From Styela clava (lineage: Eukaryota > Chordata > Ascidiacea > Stolidobranchia > Styelidae), in the NCBI RefSeq assembly GCF_964204865.1, contig NC_135260.1:1736001-1800000 (forward strand): 64,000 bases of DNA. The letters are read 5' to 3'. The notes under the pieces were generated by a model, which saw only the letters and a program-made list of their open reading frames with translations, was not told the DNA's origin and searched no databases. Shown piece after piece: positions 11,442 through 24,355 of this stretch (positions within the stretch are counted from its first letter, which is position 1; each line of letters opens with the position of its first letter). The translations under genes were made by a program, and so were the position numbers.

Positions 11442-11560
11442 GCCTACGACCATACCACGTTGAATACACTCGATCTCGTTCGATCTCGGAAGTTAGGCAA
11501 CGTCGGGCTCGGTTAGTACTTGCATGGGTGACCGGCTGGGAATACCGGGTGCCGTAGGCT
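11442..11560 (+). rRNA. 5S ribosomal RNA, copy 9 (T29, G55 variant)
   Basis: Alpha-type gene, duplicate of copy 6 by flanking private variants. Confidence 0.96.
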
Positions 11561-12767
11561 TTTCGCTTTTATCAAAAATAAAAGGAATGCTGTCTTAACA
11601 AAACATAATTTAGAATGAATATGTTATAAAATATTTCAGATTGTCGAGGACTGAATAATAACTAACAGGGGCGAAACGCAACTTTACGAATAGTCACTGA
11701 GACCCGTCATCGATATTTCGAATGCGTCTTAATAGATATAGGCCTACTATATATGGCAGAATAATCGGTGCTACTATGGAGTGAGTTAGGATATGGGAAA
11801 TCGAGATAAGACGACTTAATTAATCATATGACGGATCACGGCCAATCGCCCGGTTATCAGTCAAGGCCAGTTATTTCATTTCGGAAGCAAGCACTTAATG
11901 GTAGCGGAAGCCGTAACTTACCTGCGGTAACATGGACTACCTTACGACGACGAAGGTTTTCTGAAAACTATCCCTTAATGGAATTCGAACCCACGCAGAG
12001 TAATCAGAGGTGTGGTAACGAGCGTATATCTGACACTTAGCACGATGCGCCACACGGTTGAGCACGAGTTTTACCATAGCTTGAAATCTACCTATATCTA
12101 GTATTACATAGTGAGATCTACGTCAATTCAGTACTTTAGCGCAGGTTCAAAGCCTTCATTTTGCATCCCTAGTAGATATCTCATTAAATTTAGTTAGACT
12201 GACTGACTATTAACGTTGATACATTTTTATTGAACCGGACTTAATCGAAAAATTAAACTCTCGCCAAGTTACGGGCGATCACCGAAGTGCCACGCGCTTG
12301 TGAGAGTTTATATATAACTTTTGATACTGTGTGAGTGCACGTAACCTAGCTTTGAGCACATATAATAAAAAACAAGCTTATAAGAAGGGCAACTTTCATA
12401 TATACTGTCGAACTATCTGGGTTATGTGCAATACAATGGGCATCCGCTTATCAAAAAGCTTTGTCAATAACACGTCAGGCCTCAATAACAAACAAGCGAG
12501 TTATATCAGCGACTCGATGCTTGCGTTAAGCCATACACCAGAGATAAAATACCTATGAGGAAAAACATGCAATCAATAAATTAACGCATGTAATCAATAA
12601 TAACAAAATTTGACACTGGTAGAAAATGTCGGCGGTAAGCCACTGAGCGAAACAGCGACTGCCTGAGTTTCATTGTTTGTGACTCTACAAACGAAACAGT
12701 TGCGCTTCGCTTCTCTCTCATTAGGCGTTGCCTAAATATAAATAACCGAATATGTCTCGTCGATATC

Positions 12768-12886
12768 GCCTACGACCATACCACGTTGAATACACCCGAT
12801 CTCGTTCGATCTCGGAAGTTAAGCAACGTCGGGCTCGGTTAGTACTTGCATGGGTGACCGGCTGGGAATACCGGGTGCCGTAGGCT
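12768..12886 (+). rRNA. 5S ribosomal RNA, copy 10
   Basis: Majority sequence followed by a beta spacer. Duplicate partner of copy 7. Confidence 0.97.
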
Positions 12887-14095
12887 TTTCGCTTTTATCA
12901 AAAATAAAAGGAATGCTGTCTGAACAAAACATAATTTAAAATGAATATGTTATAAAATATTTCAGATTGTCGAGGACTGAATAATAAATAACTAACAGGG
13001 GCGAAACGCAACTTTACGAATAGTCACTGAGACCCGTCATCGATATTTCGAATGCGTCTTAATAGATATAGGCCTACTATATATGGCAGAATAATCGGTG
13101 CTACTATGGAGTGAGTTAGGATATGAGAAATCGTGATAAGACGACTTAATTAGTCATATGACGGATCACGCCAATCGCCCGGTTATCAGTCAAGGCCAGT
13201 TATTTCATTTCGGAAGCAAGCACTTAATGGTAGCGGAAGCCGTAACTTACCTGCGGTAACATTGACTACCTTACGACGACGAAGGGTTCTGAAAACTATC
13301 CCTTAATGGAATTCGAACCCACGCAGAGTAATCAGAGGTGTGGTAACGAGCGTATATCTGACACTTAGCACGATGCGCCACACGGTTGAGCACGAGTTTT
13401 ACCATAGCTTGAAATCTACCTATATCTAGTATTACATAGTGAGATCTACGTCAAATCAGTACTTTAGCGCAGGTTCAAAGCCTTCATTTTGCATCCCTAG
13501 TAGATATCTCATTAAATTTAGTTAGACTGACTGACTATTAACGTTGATACATTTTTATTGAACCGGACTTAATCGAAAAATTAAACTCTCGCCAAGTTAC
13601 GGGCGATCACCGAAGTGCCACGCGCTTGTGAGAGTTTATATATAACTTTTGATACTGTGTGAGTGCACGTAACCTAGCTTTGAGCACATATAATAAAAAA
13701 CAAGCTTAAAAGAAGGGCAACTTTCATATATACTGTCGAACTATCTGGGTTATGTGCAATACAATGGGCATCCGCTTATCAAAAAGCTTTGTCAATAACA
13801 CGTCAGGCCTCAATAACAAACAAGCGAGTTATATCAGCGACTCGATGCTTGCGTTAAGCCATACACCAGAGATAAAATACCTATGAGGAAAAACATGCAA
13901 TCAATAAATTAACGCATGTAATCAATAATAACAAAATTTGACACTGGTAGAAAATGTCGGCGGTAAGCCACTGAGCGAAACAGCGACTGCCTGAGTTTCA
14001 TTGTTTGTGACTCTACAAACGAAACAGTTGCGCTTCGCTTCTCTCTCATTAGGCGTTGCCTAAATATAAATAACCGAATATGTCTCGTCGATATC

Positions 14096-14214
14096 GCCTA
14101 CGACCATACCACGTTGAATACACCCGATCTCGTTCGATCTCGGAAGTTAAGCAACGTCGGGCTCGGTTAGTACTTGCATGGGTGACCGGCTGGGAATACC
14201 GGGTGCCGTAGGCT
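14096..14214 (+). rRNA. 5S ribosomal RNA, copy 11
   Basis: Majority sequence followed by a gamma spacer. Duplicate partner of copy 8. Confidence 0.97.
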
Positions 14215-15418
14215 TTTCGCTTTTATCAAAAATAAAAGGAATGCTGTCTGAACAAAACATAATTTAAAATGAATATGTTATAAAATATTTCAGATTGTCG
14301 AGGACTGAATAATAACTAACAGGGGCGAAACGCAACTTTACGAATAGTCACTGAGACCCGTCATCGATATTTCGAATGCGGTTAATAGGTATAGGCCTGC
14401 TATATATTGCAGAATAATCGGTGCTACTATGGAGTGAGTTAGGATATGAGAAATCGAGATAAGACGACTTAATTAATCATATGACGGATCACGCCAATCG
14501 CCCGGTTATCAGTCAAGGCCAGTTATTTCATTTCGGAAGCAAGCACTTAATGGTAGCGGAAGCCGTAACTTACCTGCGGTAACATGGACTACCTTACGAC
14601 GACGAAGGGTTCTGAAAACTATCCCTTAATGGAATTCGAACCCACGCAGAGTAATCAGAGGTGTGGTAACGAGCGTATATCTGACACTTAGCACGATGCG
14701 CCACACGGTTGAGCACGAGTTTTACCATAGCTTGAAATCTACCTATATCTAGTATTACATAGTGAGATCTACGTCAATTCAGTACTTTAGCGCAGGTTCA
14801 AAGCCTTCATTTTGCATCCCTAGTAGATATCTCATTAAATTTAGTTAGACTGACTGACTATTAACGTTGATACATTTTTATTGAACCGGACTTAATCGAA
14901 AAATTAAACTCTCGCCAAGTTACGGGCGATCACCGAAGTGCCACGCGCTTGTGAGAGTTTATATATAACTTTTGATACTGTGTGAGTGCACGTAACCTAG
15001 CTTTGAGCACATATAATAAAAAACAAGCTTATAAGAAGGGCAACTTTCATATATACTGTCGAACTATCTGGGTTATGTGCAATACAATGGGCATCCGCTT
15101 ATCAAAAAGCTTTGTCAATAACACGTCAGGCCTCAATAACAAACAAGCGAGTTATATCAGCGACTCGATGCTTGCGTTAAGCCATACACCAGAGATAAAA
15201 TACCTATGAGGAAAAACATGCAATCAATAAATTAACGCATGTAATCAATAATAACAAAATTTGACACTGGTAGAAAATGTCGGCGGTAAGCCACTGAGCG
15301 AAACAGCGACTGCCTGAGTTTCATTGTTTGTGACTCTACAAACGAAACAGTTGCGCTTCGCTTCTCTCTCATTAGGCGTTGCCTAAATATAAATAACCGA
15401 ATATGTCTCGTCGATATC

Positions 15419-15537
15419 GCCTACGACCATACCACGTTGAATACACCCGATCTCGTTCGATCTCGGAAGTTAAGCAACGTCGGGCTCGGTTAGTACTTGC
15501 ATGGGTGACCGGCTGGGAATACCGGGTGCCGTAGGCT
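15419..15537 (+). rRNA. 5S ribosomal RNA, copy 12
   Basis: Majority sequence. The downstream spacer is beta with a private GGAATAATGTCTG and the TATTGCAG variant otherwise seen after copies 8 and 11. Confidence 0.97.
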
Positions 15538-16746
15538 TTTCGCTTTTATCAAAAATAAAAGGAATAATGTCTGAACAAAACATAATTTAAAATGAATATG
15601 TTATAAAATATTTCAGATTGTCGAGGACTGAATAATAAATAACTAACAGGGGCGAAACGCAACTTTACGAATAGTCACTGAGACCCGTCATCGATATTTC
15701 GAATGCGTCTTAATAGATATAGGCCTACTATATATTGCAGAATAATCGGTGCTACTATGGAGTGAGTTAGGATATGAGAAATCGAGATAAGACGACTTAA
15801 TTAGTCATATGACGGATCACGCCAATCGCCCGGTTATCAGTCAAGGCCAGTTATTTCATTTCGGAAGCAAGCACTTAATGGTAGCGGAAGCCGTAACTTA
15901 CCTGCGGTAACATTGACTACCTTACGACTACGAAGGGTTCTGAAAACTATCCCTTAATGGAATTCGAACCCACGCAGAGTAATCAGAGGTGTGGTAACGA
16001 GCGTATATCTGACACTTAGCACGATGCGCCACACGGTTGAGCACGAGTTTTACCATAGCTTGAAATCTACCTATATCTAGTATTACATAGTGAGATCTAC
16101 GTCAAATCAGTACTTTAGCGCAGGTTCAAAGCCTTCATTTTGCATCCCTAGTAGATATCTCATTAAATTTAGTTGAACTGACTGACTATTAACGTTGATA
16201 CATTTTTATTGAACCGGACTTAATCGAAAAATTAAACTCTCGCCAAGTTACGGGCGATCACCGAAGTGCCACGCGCTTGTGAGAGTTTATATATAACTTT
16301 TGATACTGTGTGAGTGCACGTAACCTAGCTTTGAGCACATATAATAAAAAACAAGCTTAAAAGAAGGGCAACTTTCATATATACTGTCGAACTATCTGGG
16401 TTATGTGCAATACAATGGGCATCCGCTTATCAAAAAGCTTTGTCAATAACACGTCAGGCCTCAATAACAAACAAGCGAGTTATATCAGCGACTCGATGCT
16501 TGCGTTAAGCCATACACCAGAGATAAAATACCTATGAGGAAAAACATGCAATCAATAAATTAACGCATGTAATCAATAATAACAAAATTTGACACTGGTA
16601 GAAAATGTCGGCGGTAAGCCACTGAGCGAAACAGCGACTGCCTGAGTTTCATTGTTTGTGACTCTACAAACGAAACAGTTGCGCTTCGCTTCTCTCTCAT
16701 TAGGCGTTGCCTAAATATAAATAACCGAATATGTCTCGTCGATATC

Positions 16747-16865
16747 GCCTACGACCATACCACGTTGAATACACCCGATCTCGTTCGATCTCGGAAGTTA
16801 AGCAACGTCGGGCTCGGTTAGTACTTGCATGGGTGACCGGCTGGGAATACCGGGTGCCGTAGGCT
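16747..16865 (+). rRNA. 5S ribosomal RNA, copy 13
   Basis: Majority sequence followed by a gamma spacer (GGTTAATGGGTATAGG). Confidence 0.97.
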
Positions 16866-18069
16866 TTTCGCTTTTATCAAAAATAAAAGGAATGCTGTCT
16901 GAACAAAACATAATTTAAAATGAATATGTTATAAAATATTTCAGATTGTCGAGGACTGAATAATAACTAACAGGGGCGAAACGCAACTTTACGAATAGTC
17001 ACTGAGACCCGTCATCGATATTTCGAATGCGGTTAATGGGTATAGGCCTGCTATATATGGCAGAATAATCGGTGCTACTATGGAGTGAGTTAGGATATGA
17101 GAAATCGAGATAAGACGACTTAATTAATCATATGACGGATCACGCCAATCGCCCGGTTATCAGTCAAGGCCAGTTATTTCATTTCGGAAGCAAGCACTTA
17201 ATGGTAGCGGAAGCCGTAACTTACCTGCGGTAACATGGACTACCTTACGACGACGAAGGGTTCTGAAAACTATCCCTTAATGGAATTCGAACCCACGCAG
17301 AGTAATCAGAGGTGTGGTAACGAGCGTATATCTGACACTTAGCACGATGCGCCACACGGTTGAGCACGAGTTTTACCATAGCTTGAAATCTACCTATATC
17401 TAGTATTACATAGTGAGATCTACGTCAATTCAGTACTTTAGCGCAGGTTCAAAGCCTTCATTTTGCATCCCTAGTAGATATCTCATTAAATTTAGTTAGA
17501 CTGACTGACTATTAACGTTGATACATTTTTATTGAACCGGACTTAATCGAAAAACTAAACTCTCGCCAAGTTACGGGCGATCACCGAAGTGCCACGCGCT
17601 TGTGAGAGTTTATATATAACTTTTGATACTGTGTGAGTGCACGTAACCTAGCTTTGAGCACATATAATAAAAAACAAGCTTATAAGAAGGGCAACTTTCA
17701 TATATACTGTCGAACTATCTGGGTTATGTGCAATACAATGGGCATCCGCTTATCAAAAAGCTTTGTCAATAACACGTCAGGCCTCAATAACAAACAAGCG
17801 AGTTATATCAGCGACTCGATGCTTGCGTTAAGCCATACACCAGAGATAAAATACCTATGAGGAAAAACATGCAATCAATAAATTAACGCATGTAATCAAT
17901 AATAACAAAATTTGACACTGGTAGAAAGTGTCGGCGGTAAGCCATTGAGCGAAACAGCGACTGCCTGAGTTTCATTGTTTGTGACTCTACAAACGAAACA
18001 GTTGCGCTTCGCTTCTCTCTCATTAGGCGTTGCCTAAATATAAATAACCGAATATGTCTCGTCGATATC

Positions 18070-18188
18070 GCCTACGACCATACCACGTTGAATACACCCG
18101 ATCTCGTTCGATCTCGGAAGTTAAGCAACGTCGGGCTCGGTTAGTACTTGCATGGGTGACCGGCTGGGAATACCGGGTGCCGTAGGCT
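18070..18188 (+). rRNA. 5S ribosomal RNA, copy 14
   Basis: Majority sequence followed by a beta-prime spacer (CCTAATAG, GAGTTGGATATG). Confidence 0.97.
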
Positions 18189-19396
18189 TTTCGCTTTTAT
18201 CAAAAATAAAAGGAATGCTGTCTGAACAAAACATAATTTAAAATGAATATGTTATAAAATATTTCAGATTGTCGAGGACTGAATAATAAATAACTAACAG
18301 GGGCGAAACGCAACTTTACGAATAGTCACTGAGACCCGTCATCGATATTTCGAATGCGTCCTAATAGATATAGGCCTACTATATATGGCAGAATAATCGG
18401 TGCTACTATGGAGTGAGTTGGATATGAGAAATCGAGATAAGACGACTTAATTAGTCATATGACGGATCACGCCAATCGCCCGGTTATCAGTCAAGGCCAG
18501 TTATTTCATTTCGGAAGCAAGCACTTAATGGTAGCGGAAGCCGTAACTTACCTGCGGTAACATGGACTACCTTACGACGACGAAGGGTTCTGAAAACTAT
18601 CCCTTAATGGAATTCGAACCCACGCAGAGTAATCAGAGGTGTGGTAACGAGCGTATATCTGACACTTAGCACGATGCGCCACACGGTTGAGCACGAGTTT
18701 TACCATAGCTTGAAATCTACCTATATCTAGTATTACATAGTGAGATCTACGTCAAATCAGTACTTTAGCGCAGGTTCAAAGCCTTCATTTTGCATCCCTA
18801 GTAGATATCTCATTAAATTTAGTTAGACTGACTGACTATTAACGTTGATACATTTTTATTGAACCGGACTTAATCGAAAAATTAAACTCTCGCCAAGTTA
18901 CGGGCGATCACCGAAGTGCCACGCGCTTGTGAGAGTTTATATATAACTTTTGATACTGTGTGAGTGCACGTAACCTAGCTTTGAGCACATATAATAAAAA
19001 ACAAGCCTATAAGAAGGGCAACTTTCATATATACTGTCGAACTATCTGGGTTATGTGCAATACAATGGGCATCCGCTTATCAAAAAGCTTTGTCAATAAC
19101 ACGTCAGGCCTCAATAACAAACAAGCGAGTTATATCAGGGACTCGATGCTTGCGTTAGGCCATACACCAGAGATAAAATACCTATGAGGAAAAACATGCA
19201 ATCAATAAATTAACGCATGTAATCAATAATAACAAAATTTGACACTGGTAGAAAATGTCGGCGGTAAGCCACTGAGCGAAACAGCGACTGCCTGAGTTTC
19301 ATTGTTTGTGACTGTACAAACGAAACAGTTGCGCTTCGCTTCTCTCTCATTAGGCGTTGCCTAAATATAAATAACCGAATATGTCTCGTCGATATC

Positions 19397-19515
19397 GCCT
19401 ACGATCATACCACGTTGAATACACTCGATCTCGTTCGATCTCGGAAGTTAGGCAACGTCGGGCTCGGTTAGTACTTGCATGGGTGACCGGCTGGGAATAC
19501 CGGGTGCCGTAGGCT
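19397..19515 (+). rRNA. 5S ribosomal RNA, copy 15 (T9, T29, G55 variant)
   Basis: Alpha-type gene with a private C9T next to helix I (CTACGATCATACC). Confidence 0.95.
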
Positions 19516-20722
19516 TTTCGCTTTTATCAAAAATAAAAGGAATGCTGTCTTAACAAAACATAATTTAAAATGAATATGTTATAAAATATTTCAGATTGTC
19601 GAGGACTGAATAATAACTAACAGGGGCGAAACGCAACTTTACGAATAGTCACTGAGACCCGTCATCGATATTTCGAATGCGTCTTAATAGATATAGGCCT
19701 ACTATATATGGCAGAATAATCGGTGCTACTATGGAGTGAGAGAGGATATGGGAAATCGAGATAAGACGACTTAATTAATCATATGACTGATCACGGCCAA
19801 TCGCCCGGTTATCAGTCAAGGCCAGTTATTTCATTTCGGAAGCAAGCACTTAATGGTAGCGGAAGCCGTAACTTACCTGCGGTAACATGGACTACCTTAC
19901 GACGACGAAGGTTTTCTGAAAACTATCCCTTAATGGAATTCGAACCCACGCAGAGTAATCAGAGGTGTGGTAACGAGCGTATATCTGACACTTAGCACGA
20001 TGCGCCACACGGTTGAGCACGAGTTTTACCATAGCTTGAAATCTACCTATATCTAGTATTACATAGTGAGATCTACGTCAATTCAGTACTTTAGCGCAGG
20101 TTCAAAGCCTTCATTTTGCATCCCTAGTAGATATCTCATTAAATTTAGTTAGACTGACTGACTATTAACGTTGATACATTTTTATTGAACCGGACTTAAT
20201 CGAAAAATTAAACTCTCGCCAAGTTACGGGCGATCACCGAAGTGCCACGCGCTTGTGAGAGTTTATATATAACTTTTGATACTGTGTGAGTGCACGTAAC
20301 CTAGCTTTGAGCACATATAATAAAAAACAAGCTTATAAGAAGGGCAACTTTCATATATACTGTCGAAATATCTGGGTTATGTGCAATACAATGGGCATCC
20401 GCTTATCAAAAAGCTTTGTCAATAACACGTCAGGCCTCAATAACAAACAAGCGAGTTATATCAGCGACTCGATGCTTGCGTTAAGCCATACACCAGAGAT
20501 AAAATACCTATGAGGAAAAACATGCAATCAATAAATTAACGCATGTAATCAATAATAACAAAATTTGACACTGGTAGAAAATGTCGGCGGTAAGCCACTG
20601 AGCGAAACAGCGACTGCCTGAGTTTCATTGTTTGTGACTCTACAAACGAAACAGTTGCGCTTCGCTTCTCTCTCATTAGGCGTTGCCTAAATATAAATAA
20701 CCGAATATGTCTCGTCGATATC

Positions 20723-20841
20723 GCCTACGACCATACCACGTTGAATACACCCGATCTCGTTCGATCTCGGAAGTTAAGCAACGTCGGGCTCGGTTAGTAC
20801 TTGCATGGGTGACCGGCTGGGAATACCGGGTGCCGTAGGCT
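20723..20841 (+). rRNA. 5S ribosomal RNA, copy 16
   Basis: Majority sequence with a beta spacer that is interrupted 763 bases after the gene start by mobile element copy 1. Confidence 0.97.
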
Positions 20842-21529
20842 TTTCGCTTTTATCAAAAATAAAAGGAATGCTGTCTGAACAAAACATAATTTAAAATGAA
20901 TATGTTATAAAATATTTCAGATTGTCGAGGACTGAATAATAAATAACTAACAGGGGCTAAACGCAACTTTACGAATAGTCACTGAGACCCGTCATCGATA
21001 TTTCGAATGCGTCTTAATAGATATAGGCCTACTATATATGGCAGAATAATCGGTGCTACTATGGAGTGAGTTAGGATATGAGAAATCGAGATAAGACGAC
21101 TTAATTAGTCATATGACGGATCACGCCAATCGCCCGGTTATCAGTCAAGGCCAGTTATTTCATTTCGGAAGCAAGCACTTAATGGTTGCGGAAGCCGTAA
21201 CTTACCTGCGGTAACATTGACTACCTTACGACGACGAAGGGTTCTGAAAACTATCCCTTAATGGAATTCGAACCCACGCAGAGTAATCAGAGGTGTGGTA
21301 ACGAGCGTATATCTGACACTTAGCACGATGCGCCACACGGTTGAGCACGAGTTTTACCATAGCTTGAAATCTACCTATATCTAGTATTACATAGTGAGAT
21401 CTACGTCAAATCAGTACTTTAGCGCAGGTTCAAAGCCTTCATTTTGCATCCCTAGTAGATATCTCATTAAATTTAGTTAGACTGACCAATGACATTAAAC
21501 AACATGATGCGCAACTCCGGCATTTTTGG

Positions 21530-21574
21530 CCGAAGATCGTATCCGATAGCACGCTCCAATGCACATACTTGGCG
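21530..21574 (-). repeat. Left inner arm of the outer transposon, copy 1
   Basis: Read on the minus strand, this block (core ATGTGCATTGGAGCGT) resembles the right arm at 25120-25162 (core ATGTGAATTGGAGCGT), about three quarters identical over 43 bases. The inverted repeat is therefore longer than the 32-base tips. In one frame the two arms also agree as protein: RQVCALERAIGYDLRP against REICELERIMKYNLSP. Confidence 0.6.
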
Positions 21575-22235
21575 AGACGAAAACGAGCGGATGTGTGCTG
21601 CTTTCAAGGCATAGCACGAATAGTGTTCGCGCCTGCTTTGACAGTTGTTGTCGATTTTAATGATATTTTGGAAAGTTGAGGTAAAAAGAAATCGGAAAAA
21701 GGTAAGGTAAATACTATTGTTGTATATCACACCCGGGCATCGCACTGTTAAGTACGTGTGGAAAGCCAGCCTTTGTCAAATACTACAAAGTTATTAATTC
21801 AGTACGGTACGTAGTTGCCCATTTGCCGAAATTGCATATTTACTTACCCCTTATGGTTTCAAATAGTTCATGCACCTCCGTTTAGATTTTTTTAATCAGT
21901 GAGGATATGTACTCATTGCTGATTGCTGTTCATTGTAACATACTATTGCACATTCACTTTTATTTGCGTATTGAATCAAAGTGTTCACAAGTTCACCTAA
22001 CATTTCACTCATACCGGTCTATATTGTATAGTCTGATCTCTCAAGTATTTGGAGCCACCAATGCTTGTAATTTTCTGACTAAACCCTTTTATTAGCTGGT
22101 TTATATACCAAATTCAGTAAAACATTTTTTACATAAAACATGAGATATTGGATTTATTAGCTTTTCCATTCTAAATCACATAGACTGCTTTATTTATTCT
22201 TAACGAAAATTAATAAATCTCCTCTCTTTCTTTAG

Positions 22236-22497
22236 ATGTGAAAGTTGTGGAGCAACCTGTCTAAGCATTGTGAGACTCCTGCAGCACAAGAGGCAATAGC
22301 AAAAATAGTAAGTATATCAATCAAGAAATTAAGCCGACATAAAGCAAAATTTTCAACTATTCGCCTAATCTCAATTTCCCATTATTTATTCACAGGACAA
22401 CTATACCAGAGGGGAGATATCAGAAATCTGGCGACATATCAGTGACAGTGTGATTCCAAGAAATATAATTAGAGTACTCCATGAATGTTTGCAATAG
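22236..22497 (+). pseudogene. Exon-like fragments A and B in transposon copy 1
   Basis: A 72-base segment (22236-22307) lies between an acceptor CTTTAG and a donor GTAAGTAT. After a short A+T-rich intron, TTCACAG at 22395 opens a second segment read in the same phase to TAG at 22495-22497. Translations contain LSKHCETPAAQEAIAKI, then DNYTRGEISEIWRHISDS. The first segment has an in-frame TGA after its ATG here, so the gene is not intact. I do not recognise the family. It may be a captured host fragment or remnant transposase, or chance. Confidence 0.35.
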
Positions 22498-22833
22498 AAA
22501 AACAACCTATGGAAGCATGCAAAGACATTCGAGATTCGACCATCCGGTAGATTTGTGTATGGCCCCCACATCCTGCAGGGCTTGAGGAAAATAACTAAAA
22601 ATTCCAAAGCGTAGGATTGCATAGGCGGTCTTCTTTGTAAAAAGGCACAAAACACGCCAGACATACTTAAAACAGCTTTGGAAAATGAGGATTACGGGTA
22701 ACTCACTGCACCAGTGTTATATTTGGTTCATCAACTTTTGGTAGTATTATAGAAGAAATTCCGGAAGGGGTATAATCATCATTCATGATAAAATACTGTT
22801 TATATATATATTTTGGACAACTTCAATCTAGAC

Positions 22834-24003
22834 CAGGGATGTCAAACTCGTGGCCCCAGAGAACTTCCAGTGCGGCCCTAGAACGCTTAACAATAATTGT
22901 AATAGTATTTTGGAAGTTTTTTTTTATCTAAATGTAATATATTTTTCAAACCTTTAAAAGTGAAATTGATTATTCACACAGAAAACAATTTACTGAAAGT
23001 AGTTTTGGAATATTATTTTTTTTTGTCCCCATTTTGACCCAATTAAGAATACACAACAAGCTAGCCAAAGAATACTTGAATAAAACACTTGAGTGATTAA
23101 ATTAAACGCAAAGTACATGAAGAAGGTGGCATTTTCGAAGAAAATGGGAGTTGCAATATTTCTGCATTTCACAAAATTCTGAAGCACATTGTTTAATTTG
23201 TCATATTTCCATCAATACAATGAAAAAACACAATAAGCTCAGCAGTCAATATGACAAATTCGAAGACCAACTTCGAACAGAAAATTTCCATGTGTTTGTA
23301 TATTAATATAATTATACAACGACTTAGTTACTAAAAAGCAATATCAATAATAATTCAAGCAATCCTATGCCACGCAATGTGGTGCGAAATGTCTTGTCGA
23401 AAAAATCTGTCATTTGTTTTTTTACTGATCTATACATGCAGTGAGTAACTTTTTTGCATTACTGGAATTAATTAAACATTCGCAAAGATCCAGATTAACC
23501 CATGATCATGTGACCTCGTTAGTTAGACTATAAAATCATTTCAGCCTGGCCTTAGTATGCTGGTGACACAAAAAAGATGCCAAACGTCAGAACAAATGTA
23601 ACTAAAAAAACATTGAGTATATACTGTAGTATTTTTGTTAATTTTAGGTTCATATATTTAGATTAAGTCATTTTTAGTGTATGTATTATTTTTTCCTTAT
23701 CCAAAGCTTGTTCAAAAATGATTTTGATGGTTGTACATGGAATTTTATGATTTTTTATAATAAATACAGTAACTTGCAAATGTTGCAATAATAGTGGAAT
23801 GCAAATATTAATATGTAATTGCATTTGAAATTGAAGAAAATAATAAAACTTAAACTGTTTAGTTGCATCACAATATAGGTCACAAACTAAAACTATCTTA
23901 AAAATATCTTTCAAGTATACATTATCAAAAACTGTTTGCGGCCCTTTTTACAATTTCCAAAATGCAATGCGGCTCTCGAAAACCCATGAGTTTGACACCA
24001 CTG
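22834..24003. mobile_element. Nested hAT-like non-autonomous element, copy 1 (1170 bases)
   Basis: Left end CAGGGATGTCAAACTCGTGG and right end, read inward, CAGTGGTGTCAAACTCATGG are inverted repeats matching at 17 of 20 bases. This is the CAG...TGTCAAACTC form common in animal hAT elements. GCGGCCC motifs lie near both ends. The flanks ATCTAGAC (22826-22833) and ATCTATTC (24004-24011) are a degraded 8-base duplication, the length usual for hAT. The interior is A+T-rich with no transposase reading frame. It holds two perfect inverted repeats near 23195-23277. Confidence 0.85.
23195..23277. repeat. Double hairpin inside the hAT-like element
   Basis: AATTTGTCATATT (23195-23207) pairs perfectly with AATATGACAAATT (23248-23260). 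Directly after it, TTCGAAG and CTTCGAA form a seven-base stem with a five-base loop (23259-23277). Both are kept in copy 2 near 45239-45318. They could be subterminal transposase-binding structure or part of an older insertion. Confidence 0.6.
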
Positions 24004-24355
24004 ATCTATTCTAGAGGATTCAAGCATAGCTTTGGGAAAGAATATCACTTCAATTAAATTGAAAAAAAACTCGCTATATTAAATACAAAATCGTTGCTAT
24101 CATAAAGGTAAACCAATTCAGCCACTCGAAATATATTGGCCTTCACAAAGCAATGGAGGCAAAATCGAGAGTTCATTAGCAATGAACATTTGTTCTTTTC
24201 GTTGTCTTGAACTTTTCATACTCCACAGCCCCTGTTCATTTTTTTAATTTTAATTACCATGTGATGCTCATACTTATCTTTAACTTGTATTTTCTGTCAT
24301 GATGTATTATCTCAATGTGTCAAACTATTAATTAGTGTGCATATTTTGCTTCCAG

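Larger units (their letters stand above)
1..21485 (+). repeat. 5S rDNA tandem array, block 1 (copies 1-16)
   Basis: Head-to-tail repeats of about 1326 bases, each with one 5S gene and about 1.2 kb of spacer. The block opens inside a spacer and ends at the first mobile element. Subtypes in order, by the spacer following each 5S gene: beta-prime, beta-prime, alpha x4, beta, gamma, alpha, beta, gamma, beta, gamma, beta-prime, alpha, beta. Alpha: GGGAAATCG, CACGGCCAAT, CTTAACAAAAC, GGTTTTCTGA. Beta: AATAAATAACTAAC and CAAATCAG. Gamma: TATAGGCCTGCTATA. Beta-prime: GTCCTAATAG and GAGTTGGATATG. Nothing other than 5S genes, tRNA-like pseudogenes and short inverted repeats was seen in the spacers. Confidence 0.97.

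Noticed and set aside
1-21485. CRISPR-like or bacterial repeat array
   Set aside because: The repeat unit is 1.3 kb with a eukaryotic 5S gene. There are no short spacers and no cas genes.
21473-21745. Minus-strand 90-codon open frame at the left transposon end as a real gene
   Set aside because: It runs across the transposon boundary into the 5S spacer. Only its similarity to the right arm is informative and is reported as such.
23663-23914. Minus-strand 83-codon open frame in the hAT-like element
   Set aside because: A+T-rich, low-complexity translation, not preserved in the second copy, and no transposase motif.
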